Shown piece by piece: positions 45,636 through 55,891 of a DNA stretch of 64,000 bases. This DNA is from Floccularia luteovirens. Its lineage: Eukaryota; Basidiomycota; Agaricomycetes; Agaricales; Squamanitaceae. The stretch covers positions 930,001-994,000 of the forward strand of contig VSJF01000001.1 in assembly GCA_009739215.1 (NCBI GenBank), written 5' to 3'. Made by a program: the position numbers and the translations under genes. Under the pieces are notes generated by a model that saw only the letters and a list, made by a program, of their open reading frames with translations, was not told where the DNA came from and made no database searches. The first letter of the stretch is position 1. Each line of letters starts with the position of its first letter.

Positions 45636-45708
45636 TCTTGAGGTCGTCGATGCCGTCGCCAGTGATATTGAGAGATAGAGATATGGTGGCTTGCAACACC
45701 TGGATAGT
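45636..45708 (-). promoter_or_regulatory. Two-box ribosomal-protein promoter module (uS9 copy)
   Basis: In gene orientation the upstream box is ACTATCCAGGTGTTGCAAGC plus CAC (45708-45686). Thirty bases on comes CGGCATCGACGACCTCAAGA (45655-45636). The second box begins 93 bases upstream of the uS9 ATG. Both boxes recur, in the same order, orientation and near-identical spacing, upstream of eL13 (58880-58806), 13 kb away. Confidence 0.75.
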
Positions 45709-45790
45709 TTCTCCGGCAAACACCGAAAAGTATTACTAAGCACGATTGATCTGAGCCGGTTCACGGTTTGAGCGAATTTTTAAGGCAACC

Positions 45791-46714
45791 ATGCTCGCCA
45801 GAAAATTTGTTGGTAATGTAAGTCGTCTGTTCTCGCTGAGATTTCTAGACACTCATGAATCCTCCAAAGGCTTTATTTCTCCGTGTATCCAGAGGTTTCA
45901 TGCGAGCAGGGCTCGCAACTACAGCGGAAACTATTGCTGTTCGAGGTGTTTAATATCTTTGTGATGACTCTTGCATGTGTTGACCTTGTTTATCCCGACA
46001 GCCCAACCACTAGCAAAACCAATCTACTTGTCTTTGTCACAACCGCTCAAACGTCTTCCGTCGGATCCTGCACCACACGACAATGTTGTAGCCCTTGACC
46101 CAACTGTATTTAACCATCCAATTCGTCGCGACATTCTCCATTTGTGCGCAGTACATCATCTCGATTCCCTCAGACAAGGTTCAGCAAATACTAAGACTCG
46201 TGGCGAAGTACGCGGCTCGGGTATAAAAATAAGAAGACAGAAAGGCTCTGGTCGAGCTCGTTTGGGTGATGGACAGAGTCCGATGCTTGTGGGTGGAGGT
46301 GTTGCATTTGGACCGAAACCACGCGACTTCAGCACAAAGCTACCACGGAAGGTCATACAGATGGGAATGCGAGTGGCCCTGAGTGCTAAGGTCAAGGAAC
46401 AGAGACTTGGTGTCGTGACCAGCCTCGACTGGCCTAATGGAAAGACAAAGCATCTGGCCAGACAAATTGACCGCCTTGGTCTGCAGAAGACCTTGTTTAT
46501 CACCGGGGAGGAGAAGCTCTCTGAAGGGTTGGAGCGTGCGATTCGCAATGTTCCTGCAGTAAAGTTGGTACCATCAAGCAAAGTTCATGTTTATGAACTC
46601 TTGAAGTGGCAGCATCTGGTCTTGGACACGAAAGCTGTGAAATATTTCGAGCGAACATTGCGAAAAGATGTTCCCCTAGCTTCACCGTTACCAGACTCTA
46701 CAATTCCAACCTAG
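45791..46714 (+). CDS. YML6: Mitochondrial ribosomal protein uL4m
   Basis: Large-subunit protein lining the exit tunnel. Exon 1 encodes MLARKFVGN only. Exon 2 gives ALFLRVSRGFMRAGLATTAETIAVR, an R-rich presequence suited to mitochondrial import. Exon 3 gives AQPLAKPIYLSLSQP, then the L4 core: VFNHPIRRDILHLCAVHHLDSLRQGSANTKTRGEVRGSG, KIRRQKGSGRARLGDGQSPMLVGGGVAFGPKPRDF and LPRKVIQMGMRVALSAK. A long C-terminal extension includes KVHVYELLKWQHLVLDTKAVKYFE. The R-G-S-G..I..QKG.GRAR.GD..SP...GGG.AFGP.PR string is diagnostic for uL4. Introns 45825ff and 45951ff join in frame. Confidence 0.92.
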
Positions 46715-46838
46715 TGCATTTACATTATAATTACAATGCTATAACTAATTTTCAAGACCTATCAGTGGGACGATGGAAGGGAATTCCATGAAACGTCCAG
46801 TGCGAAGTGCCATTGAAGATATACATATTCCCAGATTG

Positions 46839-48372
46839 TTACGGAGACCATGCTCCTTCCATATCAGTGTCTTCGTCGTCATAACCGATACCATAATCAT
46901 CGTAGTCCTCTATATCCAAATCGAATTCCTGATCAGATTGCCACTGATCCTCGTCATCCTCATCCGAAAAATCTGAGGGGGTTTCATCCGTGGTGTCGAA
47001 ATAAAGTTGTTCTTCGTCGACGTCATCAGAGTCTTCCTCTACATAATATTTGACGTGAGCAAACGTGTCCACCATGGATTGCGCTAGTGTTCCCCATGTT
47101 TTATTAAGACGAACTGTCATGATGGACCGACGATCAATTGATAAATCTTGTAGCTTTGTTATAATGTTGGGTTTAAATCCTTGGAGAGTGATGCTGGACA
47201 CGTTCGTCAACGAGAGAAAGTAGGGTGCCCAAACGTTGGGATCGGAATGGGTATTATCACCATAAATTTCTATGGAGATATTTTTTTGCAGGGAAGAGAG
47301 GAATTCGACATGCACTTTCTGGTGAAATTTTAATCCTCTGAGACGTATGGTATGTAGACAAGATTTATTTCGCCAAGTTGATAAACATGCAGAAAGATGG
47401 TGCTTGAAATCAAACTCATCATAGGAGTTAATGTCGAGGACTTGAAGATTGTCCGCAGATATGAGGGGAAGAATGCAATCGCATTTATCGGCACCATCTA
47501 CTGGGGAGTGACACCACGTTTCGCAGGAAACAGATAGTTCGCGTAGTGATGGAATTTTTATCGGTTCATTCGAGTGACTTTCACCCTCTGTTTCATCCTT
47601 TAGGTTGAAAGATCGGAGGGATAGCTTTGCCAAAGATACACATGAACCAAGGACCGCACGAATGGTGTTTGGACTGATGCTTAGCCATGCCACCTCTAAG
47701 TGGCTTAGGCTGACAATGGGAGGAATACAGAGCTGACAGATTCCTTTGATTCTCAAAGTCTTGAGAGAATCGAGCACAGGAATAGGTGATGTATGAGAGC
47801 CGTGTAAAGTAGCCTTGGGATTTACAATGGAAATGCAGAATTCCGTCAGATTGGTTGTTTCGCCCTTTAGATCTCCTACCAAGGCAATGACTTGTGCGTC
47901 TGATGGGGCACGGACTCTGAGACGGCGAATGCGATGCATGTTGGAGGTGATCAATCTGGAGCAAAGTGAATAATTTATATCGTTGTAATCTTCGTCCATG
48001 AAGGTGATATCAATCAAGGCTGGATGAGATCGCAGGAAGAATCGAATGATAGTTTTGTCCGGGACTCCATTCAGTATAATAATTCGATTCCACAAAGCTG
48101 GAGAACTAATGACAACCTCTCTCCACAAACGACAAACCATTGAAAGTAATATGGGACGAGGGGGCAATGTGATTCCATTTGGGTGAAATATTTGAACGCG
48201 CGGACCATATTGAAATATTTCCACAAGTATATCTTCCGGAAGACAGTTGATTCCAGAGTCAGCGTGCCTAATGATCGAGGAGATGTTTACCCGATTCTAG
48301 AAAATAGTTACTGTCAGCGCGAGGTGATGATTTTACGATAATGGGGACCTGAGTAGTGCTGCTACTGGACAT
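46839..48372 (-). CDS. F-box protein with leucine-rich-like C-terminal region
   Basis: The start exon MSSSSTTQ joins at a TTTTCTAG acceptor to NRVNISSIIRHADSG and the F-box INCLPEDILVEIFQYGPR, then LLSMVCRLWREVVISSPALWNRI, the standard basidiomycete F-box layout. A region of degenerate leucine-rich repeats follows (LKTLRIKGICQLCIPPIVSLSHLEVAWLS, LRELSVSCETW, LQVLDINSYDEF, LHTIRLRGLKFH). The C-terminal 60 residues are extremely acidic (DDVDEEQLYFDTTDE, DFSDEDDEDQWQSD, and onwards). Probably an SCF ubiquitin-ligase adaptor; target unknown. Such genes form large, fast-evolving families in mushrooms, so no orthologue is proposed. Confidence 0.8.
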
Positions 48373-48681
48373 GATGGTTGGGTTTGGGGGGATGCTTTTC
48401 CGGACTATGAAAGTTTCTTTCGAACAATGATTGTATTCACTGACAAGTTACGAGACTCGTTACTAAAAGCTTTGTTAGTATGTGAATATTTGTATAATCA
48501 AATAATTTTGACAGAAGTTATGTAATAAACAATTACGCATTGAAGCTGGCGCTGCAATGTCAGTATTATGACTATCTGAGAAACCTGACATGGTAACCTG
48601 GCCTAACGAAAAGACAAAGAATTGGCCGTACAATGTCAAGCCACCAAAGTATTAATATTAATAATAATAAAACGCGCACAC

Positions 48682-48707
48682 GTGACTCAACGCGTGGTAC
48701 GAGTCAC
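48682..48707. promoter_or_regulatory. MCB-like ACGCGT framed by an inverted repeat, RAD51 promoter
   Basis: GTGACTC (48682-48688) and GAGTCAC (48701-48707) are perfect 7-bp inverted arms enclosing ACGCGT (48690-48695). The element ends 61 bases before the RAD51 ATG. ACGCGT is the Mbp1/MBF binding core that drives G1/S transcription of DNA-repair genes, including RAD51, in yeasts. An overlapping E-box CACGTG is at 48679-48684. Confidence 0.55.
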
Positions 48708-48767
48708 AATTTGTTACCAATTTACAACGTTGCAGTTTACTTCATTGCCAATCAAAGATTCTAAGTC

Positions 48768-50085
48768 ATGTCCGAACCTCAAGCATCACAGGAGCAGGAG
48801 GCCCCAGCAGAGGATGCTGAACAGTATCAATTTGTTGGCCCACTTCTTGTCGAGAAGCTTCAGGAAGCAGGAATTCACCCGAATGACATCAAGAAGCTGG
48901 CAGAGGCCGGATTGAACACCGTTGAAGCTGTTGCATTCACTCCGAAAAAGAACCTTATAACAATAAAGGGCATCTCTGAGCAAAAGGCTGATAAGATTCT
49001 AGCTGAGGGTAAGGTCTTGCCCATTCGTTATTCGAGTGCAATGCTCAAGATGTCTTGAATAGCCCAGAAGATAGTACCCCTTGGATTTCAAAGTGCCACC
49101 GAGGTCCATGCCCGACGATCAGAGCTCATACATATTACAACTGGGTCTAAGCAATTGGATGCTCTTCTGGGTGGTGAGTCTCAACATCCTGCCCAACGAA
49201 GTCATTGATCTGGAACCGCGTGAACTTCATGTGTTAGGTGGAATTGAGACAGGCGCAATTACCGAGCTTTTCGGCGAGTTTCGTACCGGAAAATCTCAGC
49301 TATGCCATACTTTAGCGGTCACTTGTCAGCTACCTGTCAGCATGGGAGGTGGAGAAGGTAAATGTTTGTATATCGATACAGAAGGTACCTTCCGTCCTGT
49401 GAGGCTACTAGCAGTAGCGGAAAGACTTGGATTGAATGGGGAAGAGGTCCTGGACAATGTTGCGTATGCTAGAGCATACAATGCGGATCACCAGAATGCA
49501 TTACTCACAAGTGCTAGCGCGCTGATGTCTGAATCACGGTAGGTAGCATTTTCACCCCTTGACTAGGTAAAATCTAATTGTGTCCATAGGTTTTGCCTTT
49601 TGATTGTGGACTCGTGCACTGCACTTTATCGAACTGATTATAATGGTAGAGGGGAGCTGTCCTCACGGCAAAATCATCTAGGAAGGTTCCTGCGAACTTT
49701 GCAGCGTCTTGCCGATGAAGTAAGTTGTAAAACTACGGATCATCTATCTAAGGACGCTTATCTTACTGTCTACAGTTTGGTGTTGCGGTCGTAGTAACAA
49801 ATCAGGTCATGTCGAACCCAGATGCTGCTGCTGGCCCTTATGCTGGGAATGAGAAAAAACCTATTGGTGGGAATATTATGGCGCATGCATCTACTACTAG
49901 GTTAGTATATGCGTTCTCCTCGTTTCTTTCCTGCTTTCGAACCCTATCATTCAAGGTTGCAACTGAAGAAAGCTCGTGGTAACACACGCACATGTAAAAT
50001 TTACGATTCACCCTGTCTTCCTGAGATGGAAACACATTTCGCTATTCTTGCAGGTGGTATTGGTGATCCCGAGGAGGAAACATGA
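48768..50085 (+). CDS. RAD51: RAD51 recombinase
   Basis: Forms the nucleoprotein filament that drives strand exchange in homologous recombination. The N-terminal helix-hairpin-helix region: [40 protein letters not shown] and [16 protein letters not shown]. After an intron [37 protein letters not shown]. The core includes [20 protein letters not shown] (Walker A), [36 protein letters not shown] (Walker B), [11 protein letters not shown], and [25 protein letters not shown], ending [11 protein letters not shown] through GIGDPEEET. All introns join without frame breaks; length is close to the usual 340 residues. DMC1 is excluded mainly by the RAD51-like N-terminus and the [22 protein letters not shown] string; that string alone is shared, so DMC1 is not impossible. 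Confidence 0.93.
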
Positions 50086-50348
50086 TGCTAATCTGTAAAG
50101 TATGGTTCCCTTGGACGGACGGGAACCATTGGCACCGTGTATTATACAATTCGTTGCTACCTTGATACAACACATGCTTATTACTTTAAAATGATGGATA
50201 ACTAGATTTAGGTAGTGCTGTCCGATTAAATAACTAATGGATGACCAGTTGAGTGAACATCCAATTGACAACAGAAAAACTAAATGTCTACTATATGGGA
50301 AAAGTTTTCGCTGGCTATGTCAGCTCATGTACATCTGAGAGTTTGTAT

Positions 50349-51790
50349 CTATACCAAGAATCGTGTAATGATGTTGGAATCCGTTCCACTGATCCGCTCC
50401 TTCAGTTTCACCATATCTCTTGGGCTTACATCTGCGATATCGGCCATAAGGTACGCCACATCTCCTTTAGAATCAGAGTACTGCTTCTCGACGTTGTATG
50501 GGGACAATGCATCGTTGACTTGCTTGAGGACACCAGGTTGATTTTTGTGGACGTGGCAAACACGAATATATGTGCCCTGTTCTGTTGTGATCGGGCGCAA
50601 ATCGACTTCAGGGAAGTTGACGGCACCAACGGTGGAACCATAGCCAAGGTAACGAGACAGTGCTTGCGACACCTCATCACCGATCATGCGCTGCGCTTCT
50701 TCTGTAGAGCCACCGATGTGAGGCGTAAGAATTACATTAGGGAGTGCTCTCAGAGTACTAGCCCATGAATTCAACTGGTCATCAAAGGGTGCACCATTGG
50801 CTCCTGGCTCAGCAGGAAAAACATCAATGGCAGCGCCTGCGATATGACCAGATTTGAGTGCGTCAATCAGCGCAGGGATATTGACAACCTTTCCACGTGC
50901 GTTATTAATGAGATAAGATCCTTTTTTCATCTGCGAAAGTTGTTCCCAAGATATCATGTCTGTGGTTTCTGGTAGTTCCGGGACGTGTAATGAGATGAAA
51001 TCCGACTCGGCTAATAAGGTGGCGAGACTGTCCACCTGGCGTGCAGACCCTAAGGGCATGATGTTGATGACATCGTGAAAGAGGACACGAATACCAAAAG
51101 CCTCCGCGAGGACTGAGAGCTGTGAGCCGATGTGGCCATATCCAACGATCCCCAACGTTTTGCCACGGACTTCCCAACATCCTTTTGACTGTTTGTTCCA
51201 GGTACCGGTACGTAACTCATACGCGCGCTCGAAAAGTTGGCGCGAAAGGCCAATAAGCTCTGCCATCACCAGCTCGGCAACAGAGCGTGAGTTAGAGAAG
51301 GGTGAGTTGAACACGGGTATGCCAGCAATTGCAGCTGCTTTTAGATCGACCTGATTGGTTCCAATGCAGAAGCATCCTATAACTAACAGCTACCGAAGGG
51401 TAAGTTATAGCCAGCTAACACCACCTGTAATTTGGAAGTGGTGCTCACCTTAGATGCAGATTCCAAGACACGTTTAGTAATTTTTGTCTTGCTGCGAATG
51501 CCAATACCATGATAAGAGCCGATCTTTTCTACCAACTCTTCTTCTGACATGGCCTTGGTAGAGTGGTCAACATGGAAACCTTGTGCGCGGAAGGCATCCA
51601 CGGCGTCCTTGCTAATATTTTCAAGGATCAAGAGGCGCAACCCCTCGTTCTCGACAGGATGCAAAATTTTGGGAGGGCGGATGTCGGCGAGAGAAGCTTT
51701 CTTGCGTCTTAGACTGAAGTTTTCGTGGATTGAGGGAGATGTAGGAGAAACTGAGACAGCAACAGATGCAATGTTGATAGGCCTAGACAT
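50349..51790 (-). CDS. SER33: D-3-phosphoglycerate dehydrogenase (serine biosynthesis)
   Basis: Oxidises 3-phosphoglycerate in the first step of serine synthesis, cytosolic. Exon 1 holds an S/P-rich leader and ILENISKDAVDAFRAQGFHVDHSTKAMSEEELVEKIGSYHGIGIRSKTKITKRVLESASK. One intron later, LLVIGCFCIGTNQVDLKAAAIAGIPVFNSPFSNSRSVAELVMAELIGL. The Rossmann motif is GKTLGIVGYGHIGSQLSVLAE; catalytic strings are LHVPELPETTDMI, LINNARGKVVNI and VILTPHIGGSTEEAQ. A C-terminal ACT domain (YIRVCHVHKNQPGVLKQVNDALS) gives feedback inhibition by serine in the family. It is divergent from HIS7 across 158 bases that contain a TGACTC core. Confidence 0.95.
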
Positions 51791-51874
51791 TATGAGGACG
51801 GTTGATGTGGAGATGGAAAGAAACGACTACAGTACGACACAAGGTATTTATTACAATTGGTGATTAGAGCGTCC

Positions 51875-51880
51875 GAGTCA
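51875..51880 (-). promoter_or_regulatory. TGACTC (Gcn4/Cpc1-like) core between SER33 and HIS7
   Basis: GAGTCA on the plus strand, TGACTC on the minus. It sits in the 158-base shared promoter of two amino-acid biosynthesis genes, 69 bases from the HIS7 ATG and 85 from the SER33 ATG. Consistent with general amino-acid control, but a 6-mer alone is weak evidence. Confidence 0.4.
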
Positions 51881-51948
51881 CTTTAAGTTTAGGATAAGCA
51901 ATGGTACTGATCAGATTAGTCCGGCCCGGGTAACTTTCATCTTTTTCC

Positions 51949-53670
51949 ATGGGTCTCTACCTCCTCGACTACGGTGCAGGAAATGTACAGAGTCTCGCTA
52001 ATACTCTTACAAAACTAGGTCATAACTTTACATGGGTCTCAGAACCAGCAGATTTTGACAGGGCTACCGTCAGTTTATCCACACTTGACCCCCTGCACTT
52101 TTTTTATATCCTTCTCTTTGTAAATAGAGCCTTATATTTCCAGGCGTAGGCGCATTTGAGACAGCAATCCAGCATCTATCAGACCGCGGTCTTTTAGAGC
52201 CTCTTCGCCAATATATCCTTTCAGGTCGTCCATACTTTGGTATCTGTATCGGCATGCAAGTACTTTTTCAGTCTTCGACGGAATCTCCATCTGCAGGATT
52301 GGCGATCATACCATGTCCTATAGAACGTTTTGATGATACCGACAAGTCCGTTCCACATATGGGGTGGAACTCTGCTGACCTGATCAGCGCCCAAGATGAT
52401 CAGGAAGGCGTTCAAAGCTCCTCATTCTATTATTTCGTACACTCATACTGCGCAAAATATGACTCGGAAAAATACCCTGCAGCTATGAGCTGGGTCCACG
52501 CTACGACACAATATGGGCAAGAGGTGTTTATTTCGTCAGTACGGAGAGGAAACGTGTTCGGTACACAATTTCACCCTGAGAAGTCTGGGGCCGTCTGGTC
52601 TAGTCCTAATCGACTCTTGGCTCCGTAAACCAGAATCTGCACACACCTCCGCTCCACCTTCACGTTTGATCACACCAGCACCCAAAACAAAACATAAGTT
52701 TACGAAACGCATCATCGCATGTATGGATGTACGCGCAAACGACGAGGGTGATCTCGTCGTAACGAAGGGCGATCAGTATGACGTACGTGAAAAATCTACA
52801 ACGCTCAAAGCAAACACAGCTGGGAATGTACGCAATCTCGGAAAGCCTGTCGCCCTTGCAACGCGTTATTTCAATGAGGGCGCTGATGAGCTATGTCTCC
52901 TCAATATTACATCTTTTCGTCACTCGCCATTACGTGATCAGCCTATGCTTGCAGTCGTACGCGCTGCCGCTGAATGCATATTTGTACCGCTTACTATTGG
53001 CGGTGGGATCAAAGATACTGTCGAGCCTGACGGAACGAAGCGCACTGCGCTCGAGGTTGCTAGCGCTTATTTTCGCGCAGGTGCGGACAAAGTGAGCATT
53101 GGTTCAGAAGCGGTATATGCCGTTGAAAAGCTGCATGCTTCAGGGAAAGCAGATGGCACGAGCGCAATTGAGACAATAGCACATGCATACGGGCGACAGG
53201 CAGTAGTCGTGTCAATCGACCCACGCCGGGTGTACGTTAACCCGAAGACGTATGACGGCCCGTATGTAAGCGAGCTTGTAAAAGGATGCTCAGGGAATGA
53301 AGTGGGGAAGGCGTGGTGGTACCAATGTACCGTTTCAGGGGGCCGGGAGTCGCGTCCCGTTTCTGTTGTTCAACTGGCACAAGGCGTAGAAGAATTAGGT
53401 GCGGGTGAAATCCTCGTGAACAGTATCGATCGTGATGGCACAGGGCTTGGCTTCGATCTGGAGTTGGTGAATCTCATCAAGAAAAATGTCAAGATCCCTG
53501 TTGTTGCAAGTAGCGGGGCCGGGAAAAAAGAACATTTTGTAGATGTGTTCAAGGAGACTGATGTTGAAGCAGCCCTAGCTGCTGGAATATTTCACAGAGG
53601 TGAAGTCCAAATTGCGGAAATTAAAAGTGCCTTGAGGATTGCGGGGATCAATGTCAGGGATAGGATTTGA
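51949..53670 (+). CDS. HIS7: HIS7: bifunctional imidazole glycerol phosphate synthase (HisH-HisF)
   Basis: Fifth step of histidine synthesis; the amidotransferase half feeds ammonia to the cyclase half. N-terminal HisH: MGLYLLDYGAGNVQSLANTL, SLIFPGVGAFETAIQHL (after an intron at 52068), PYFGICIGMQVLFQSS (nucleophile cysteine), VPHMGWNSADL, YYFVHSYCAKY and GNVFGTQFHPEKSG (catalytic His-Glu). C-terminal HisF: FTKRIIACMDVRANDEGDLVVTKGDQYDV, VALATRYFNEGADELCLLNITSFR, LTIGGGIKD, GADKVSIGSEAVY, GAGEILVNSIDRDGTGLGFD and VVASSGAGKKEHF. The single ORF is interrupted at GGGG 52587-52590: one G too many shifts the frame between HPEKSG and SGLVLIDSWL, making HisH and HisF look like separate ORFs. Confidence 0.95.
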
Positions 53671-54097
53671 CGGCTGATAATACTTTCTATGGTGCATGTA
53701 GAATGAAGCTTTTTACTTACGTGTAATTTCACGCACACTTGAGCAGAATGGATCGAAGAGAATATCACCTTTATGGTATGGAAATACTACTGATAAGGTG
53801 ACATTATACACAGAGACAGATACATAGGGTTGTTGTCAGTTCACAAGGTGAAAAAGGTATTCAGGTAACTTGTCCGTTGAAAAAAAAAAAGATTTGAGGA
53901 CATTTCCCAATGATTACAGTAACACACATAGATGGTTTGGGAGAGGGATAGATAAGGATTGCTGGAAAGAATGTAGGAAAAGAAATTTAGTAATAGCACA
54001 GAATGGGAAAAAAAGAAGGCAATTCGCTGAGTCTCTTGAATCTGGTGGTCATCTACTATGTGTCGCACGAACGGTTGAAATATCGCCAGTAGCTTAT
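53671..54097. other. Intergenic 3' region between HIS7 and PAL1
   Basis: 426 bases between convergent genes. AT-rich with an A10-A11 run (53879-53890); no ORF that looks real. Confidence 0.5.
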
Positions 54098-55550
54098 TTA
54101 TCTAGTCCCTCTGACGACCCGTCCGACTTTCTGCATAATGCTCGTTTTTCTACCCAGACCAGGCGATGAAAGCCCGGAGGCGTGCGCACCATCAAAATAA
54201 GCACTACTTGATGTGTTACTTTCCGATTGAAGGGGAGGTGGCATTGGCAGCTCCTTATTATTATTGCTCGCCTCGATATACACAAATGGCTCGGGTTTGT
54301 CCGAGACAGAGGACGGGCTGGCCGAAGTTGCCTTGCTTCCGGCCCCGAACCGGCCTAAGAAGGAGTTCTGAGAACGATGTGTTGGTCGTCCTAGGTTTGT
54401 GTTGTCTAAGGGCGATGTTGGAGAAGGAGGTTGCTCGTAATCAGCGCTAACTGGAACATTCGGCGCGTCTCTCATCTTTCGGATGCGTTGCATGAGAGAC
54501 TTTGAGCGTCTGGGAGGGCTAAGTGTTGGAGAATAATTTGGAGTATCGACGACCTCTGTAGGGTCTGGAACGAAAATTGGTTGCGGAGGAGGCACAATAG
54601 AACGACGTTGAGTGGCACGTGGGCGAACTTCCCTGGAAGTTTCTGAGTTGTTTATACGTCCACGTTGAGCACCGTTGCGCGATTCTTTGCCATTAAAGAT
54701 AGAGTTTGTTGGGGTGTCTCCGTCAGGCCGCGTGGACCCACCACCAGCAAAGAATTCTTCGAAAGGCTCTGGTTCATGGATACCCCACGCTTCTGCTATT
54801 GCATCAACCTTTTTCTTGGGTGGTTCAGGATAGTCATTGGTAAAAGCTTTGTATGCATGAGCAGCTGGGTAAGCGCTATCTCCATATCGTGGGGCGACAA
54901 GGTCATCTGGTTGCCCAGTCCATGCGAACATGGGTGCTTTATTGCGGTGCTTGTTGCGAGAGGGGGCACAGGCATCGAACGGGCCATCATGATGAAACAC
55001 TTGAACGGACTGATTAGGAACATGGACTGAGCTGTTGAAAGTGATTAACCTACTTGGACCAACCCCGGTGAAATCAAGGCGGTCAATCACATCTGCGTGT
55101 TGAGAACCTTTCTTCTTTGATTTTCCAGAGGAGCGGTTCTTATCTACAAGATTTCCAGAGTCTTGAGATTGTGACCTACGGCCTTGTGTAGGTCTTGGAG
55201 CGGAATTTGGAGGTGGTGGACCACTGTGATGAAGGATGAGACAAAGATATATCAGTGATAGATCAGGGTATAACACACAGAGCGGTCTGGCTACGGCCAA
55301 CTCTATTGCGGGGACTGTTTTCTGGTTGGCCGCGAACGGTGACAGTATCGCGAACAGCTTCTGTGATATCGTCCTTGTGGGGATCCTTGGAGGAAGGATA
55401 AGACTTTGGAACGGCGGCAGGCATATTGTTGGAAGGAGAGTTAAACTTTGGAGGGGGAGGTGGAGGTCTATGAGACCTAGCAGAGGGATCAGAAAAGGGA
55501 TCAGATGAGGACCTGACACGAGAATGAGATGAAGCGTGTTGTGTCGCCAT
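54098..55550 (-). CDS. PAL1: Pal1 family cell-morphology/endocytic protein
   Basis: Fungal peripheral membrane protein; fission-yeast Pal1 sits at growing tips with Sla2, and budding-yeast relatives act in early endocytosis. The start MATQHASSHSRVRSSSDPFSD is followed by an R/P/S-rich disordered region. An intron (donor GTGTGTTAT) joins to GPPPPNSAPRPTQGRRSQSQDS. The family core is KKKGSQHADVIDRLDFTGVGPS, FHHDGPFDACAPSRNKHRNKAPMFAW, AHAYKAFTNDYPEPPKKKVDAIAEAWGIHEPEPFEEFF. The C-terminal half is S/P-rich and basic, with KSLMQRIRKMRDAPNVP and a last helix GLGRKTSIMQKVGRVVRGTR. The D-x-I-D-[KR]-L-D and F-H-H-D-G-P-[FY]-D-A-C motifs are the Pal1 signatures. No frame breaks. Confidence 0.9.
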
Positions 55551-55891
55551 TTGTTTTAACGCAACACCAGGATGGTTCGGTTCTACTGACACACTCTCTC
55601 CTTTTCACACGCCAAGTTCCTATATCCAATTCAGAGCCCGATTTGCCACGGTTATTCCGTCTCTACAATACCTCTGTCAGCGAGCTTGGAGCAATATGCA
55701 ATGGCAAAGGGAGCAAGAGATCACTGGGGCGGGTCTTGTTATCGCCGTGCACAGACCAAGAGCCCCCCCCAAACTCCAAGATCTAGAGCAACCCCCTGCA
55801 TACTATTATGTAATTATTTGCTGACTCATCATATCGGCTCATTTCGGTTTTCTTTCTTCTTTCAGTGTTACAGCCGTGCAGACTGAAAATA
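55551..55891. other. Divergent promoter region between PAL1 and the desaturase
   Basis: 341 bases between two divergent start codons. CT-rich towards the desaturase (TTCGGTTTTCTTTCTTCTTT just upstream). Small ORFs here are overlapping frames of the PAL1 leader. Nothing else recognised. Confidence 0.45.

Noticed and set aside
52510..53670. HisF as a stand-alone gene separate from HisH
   Set aside because: Fungal HIS7 is a fusion, the HisH ORF flows into HisF with one extra G in GGGG, and no promoter or start codon lies between them.
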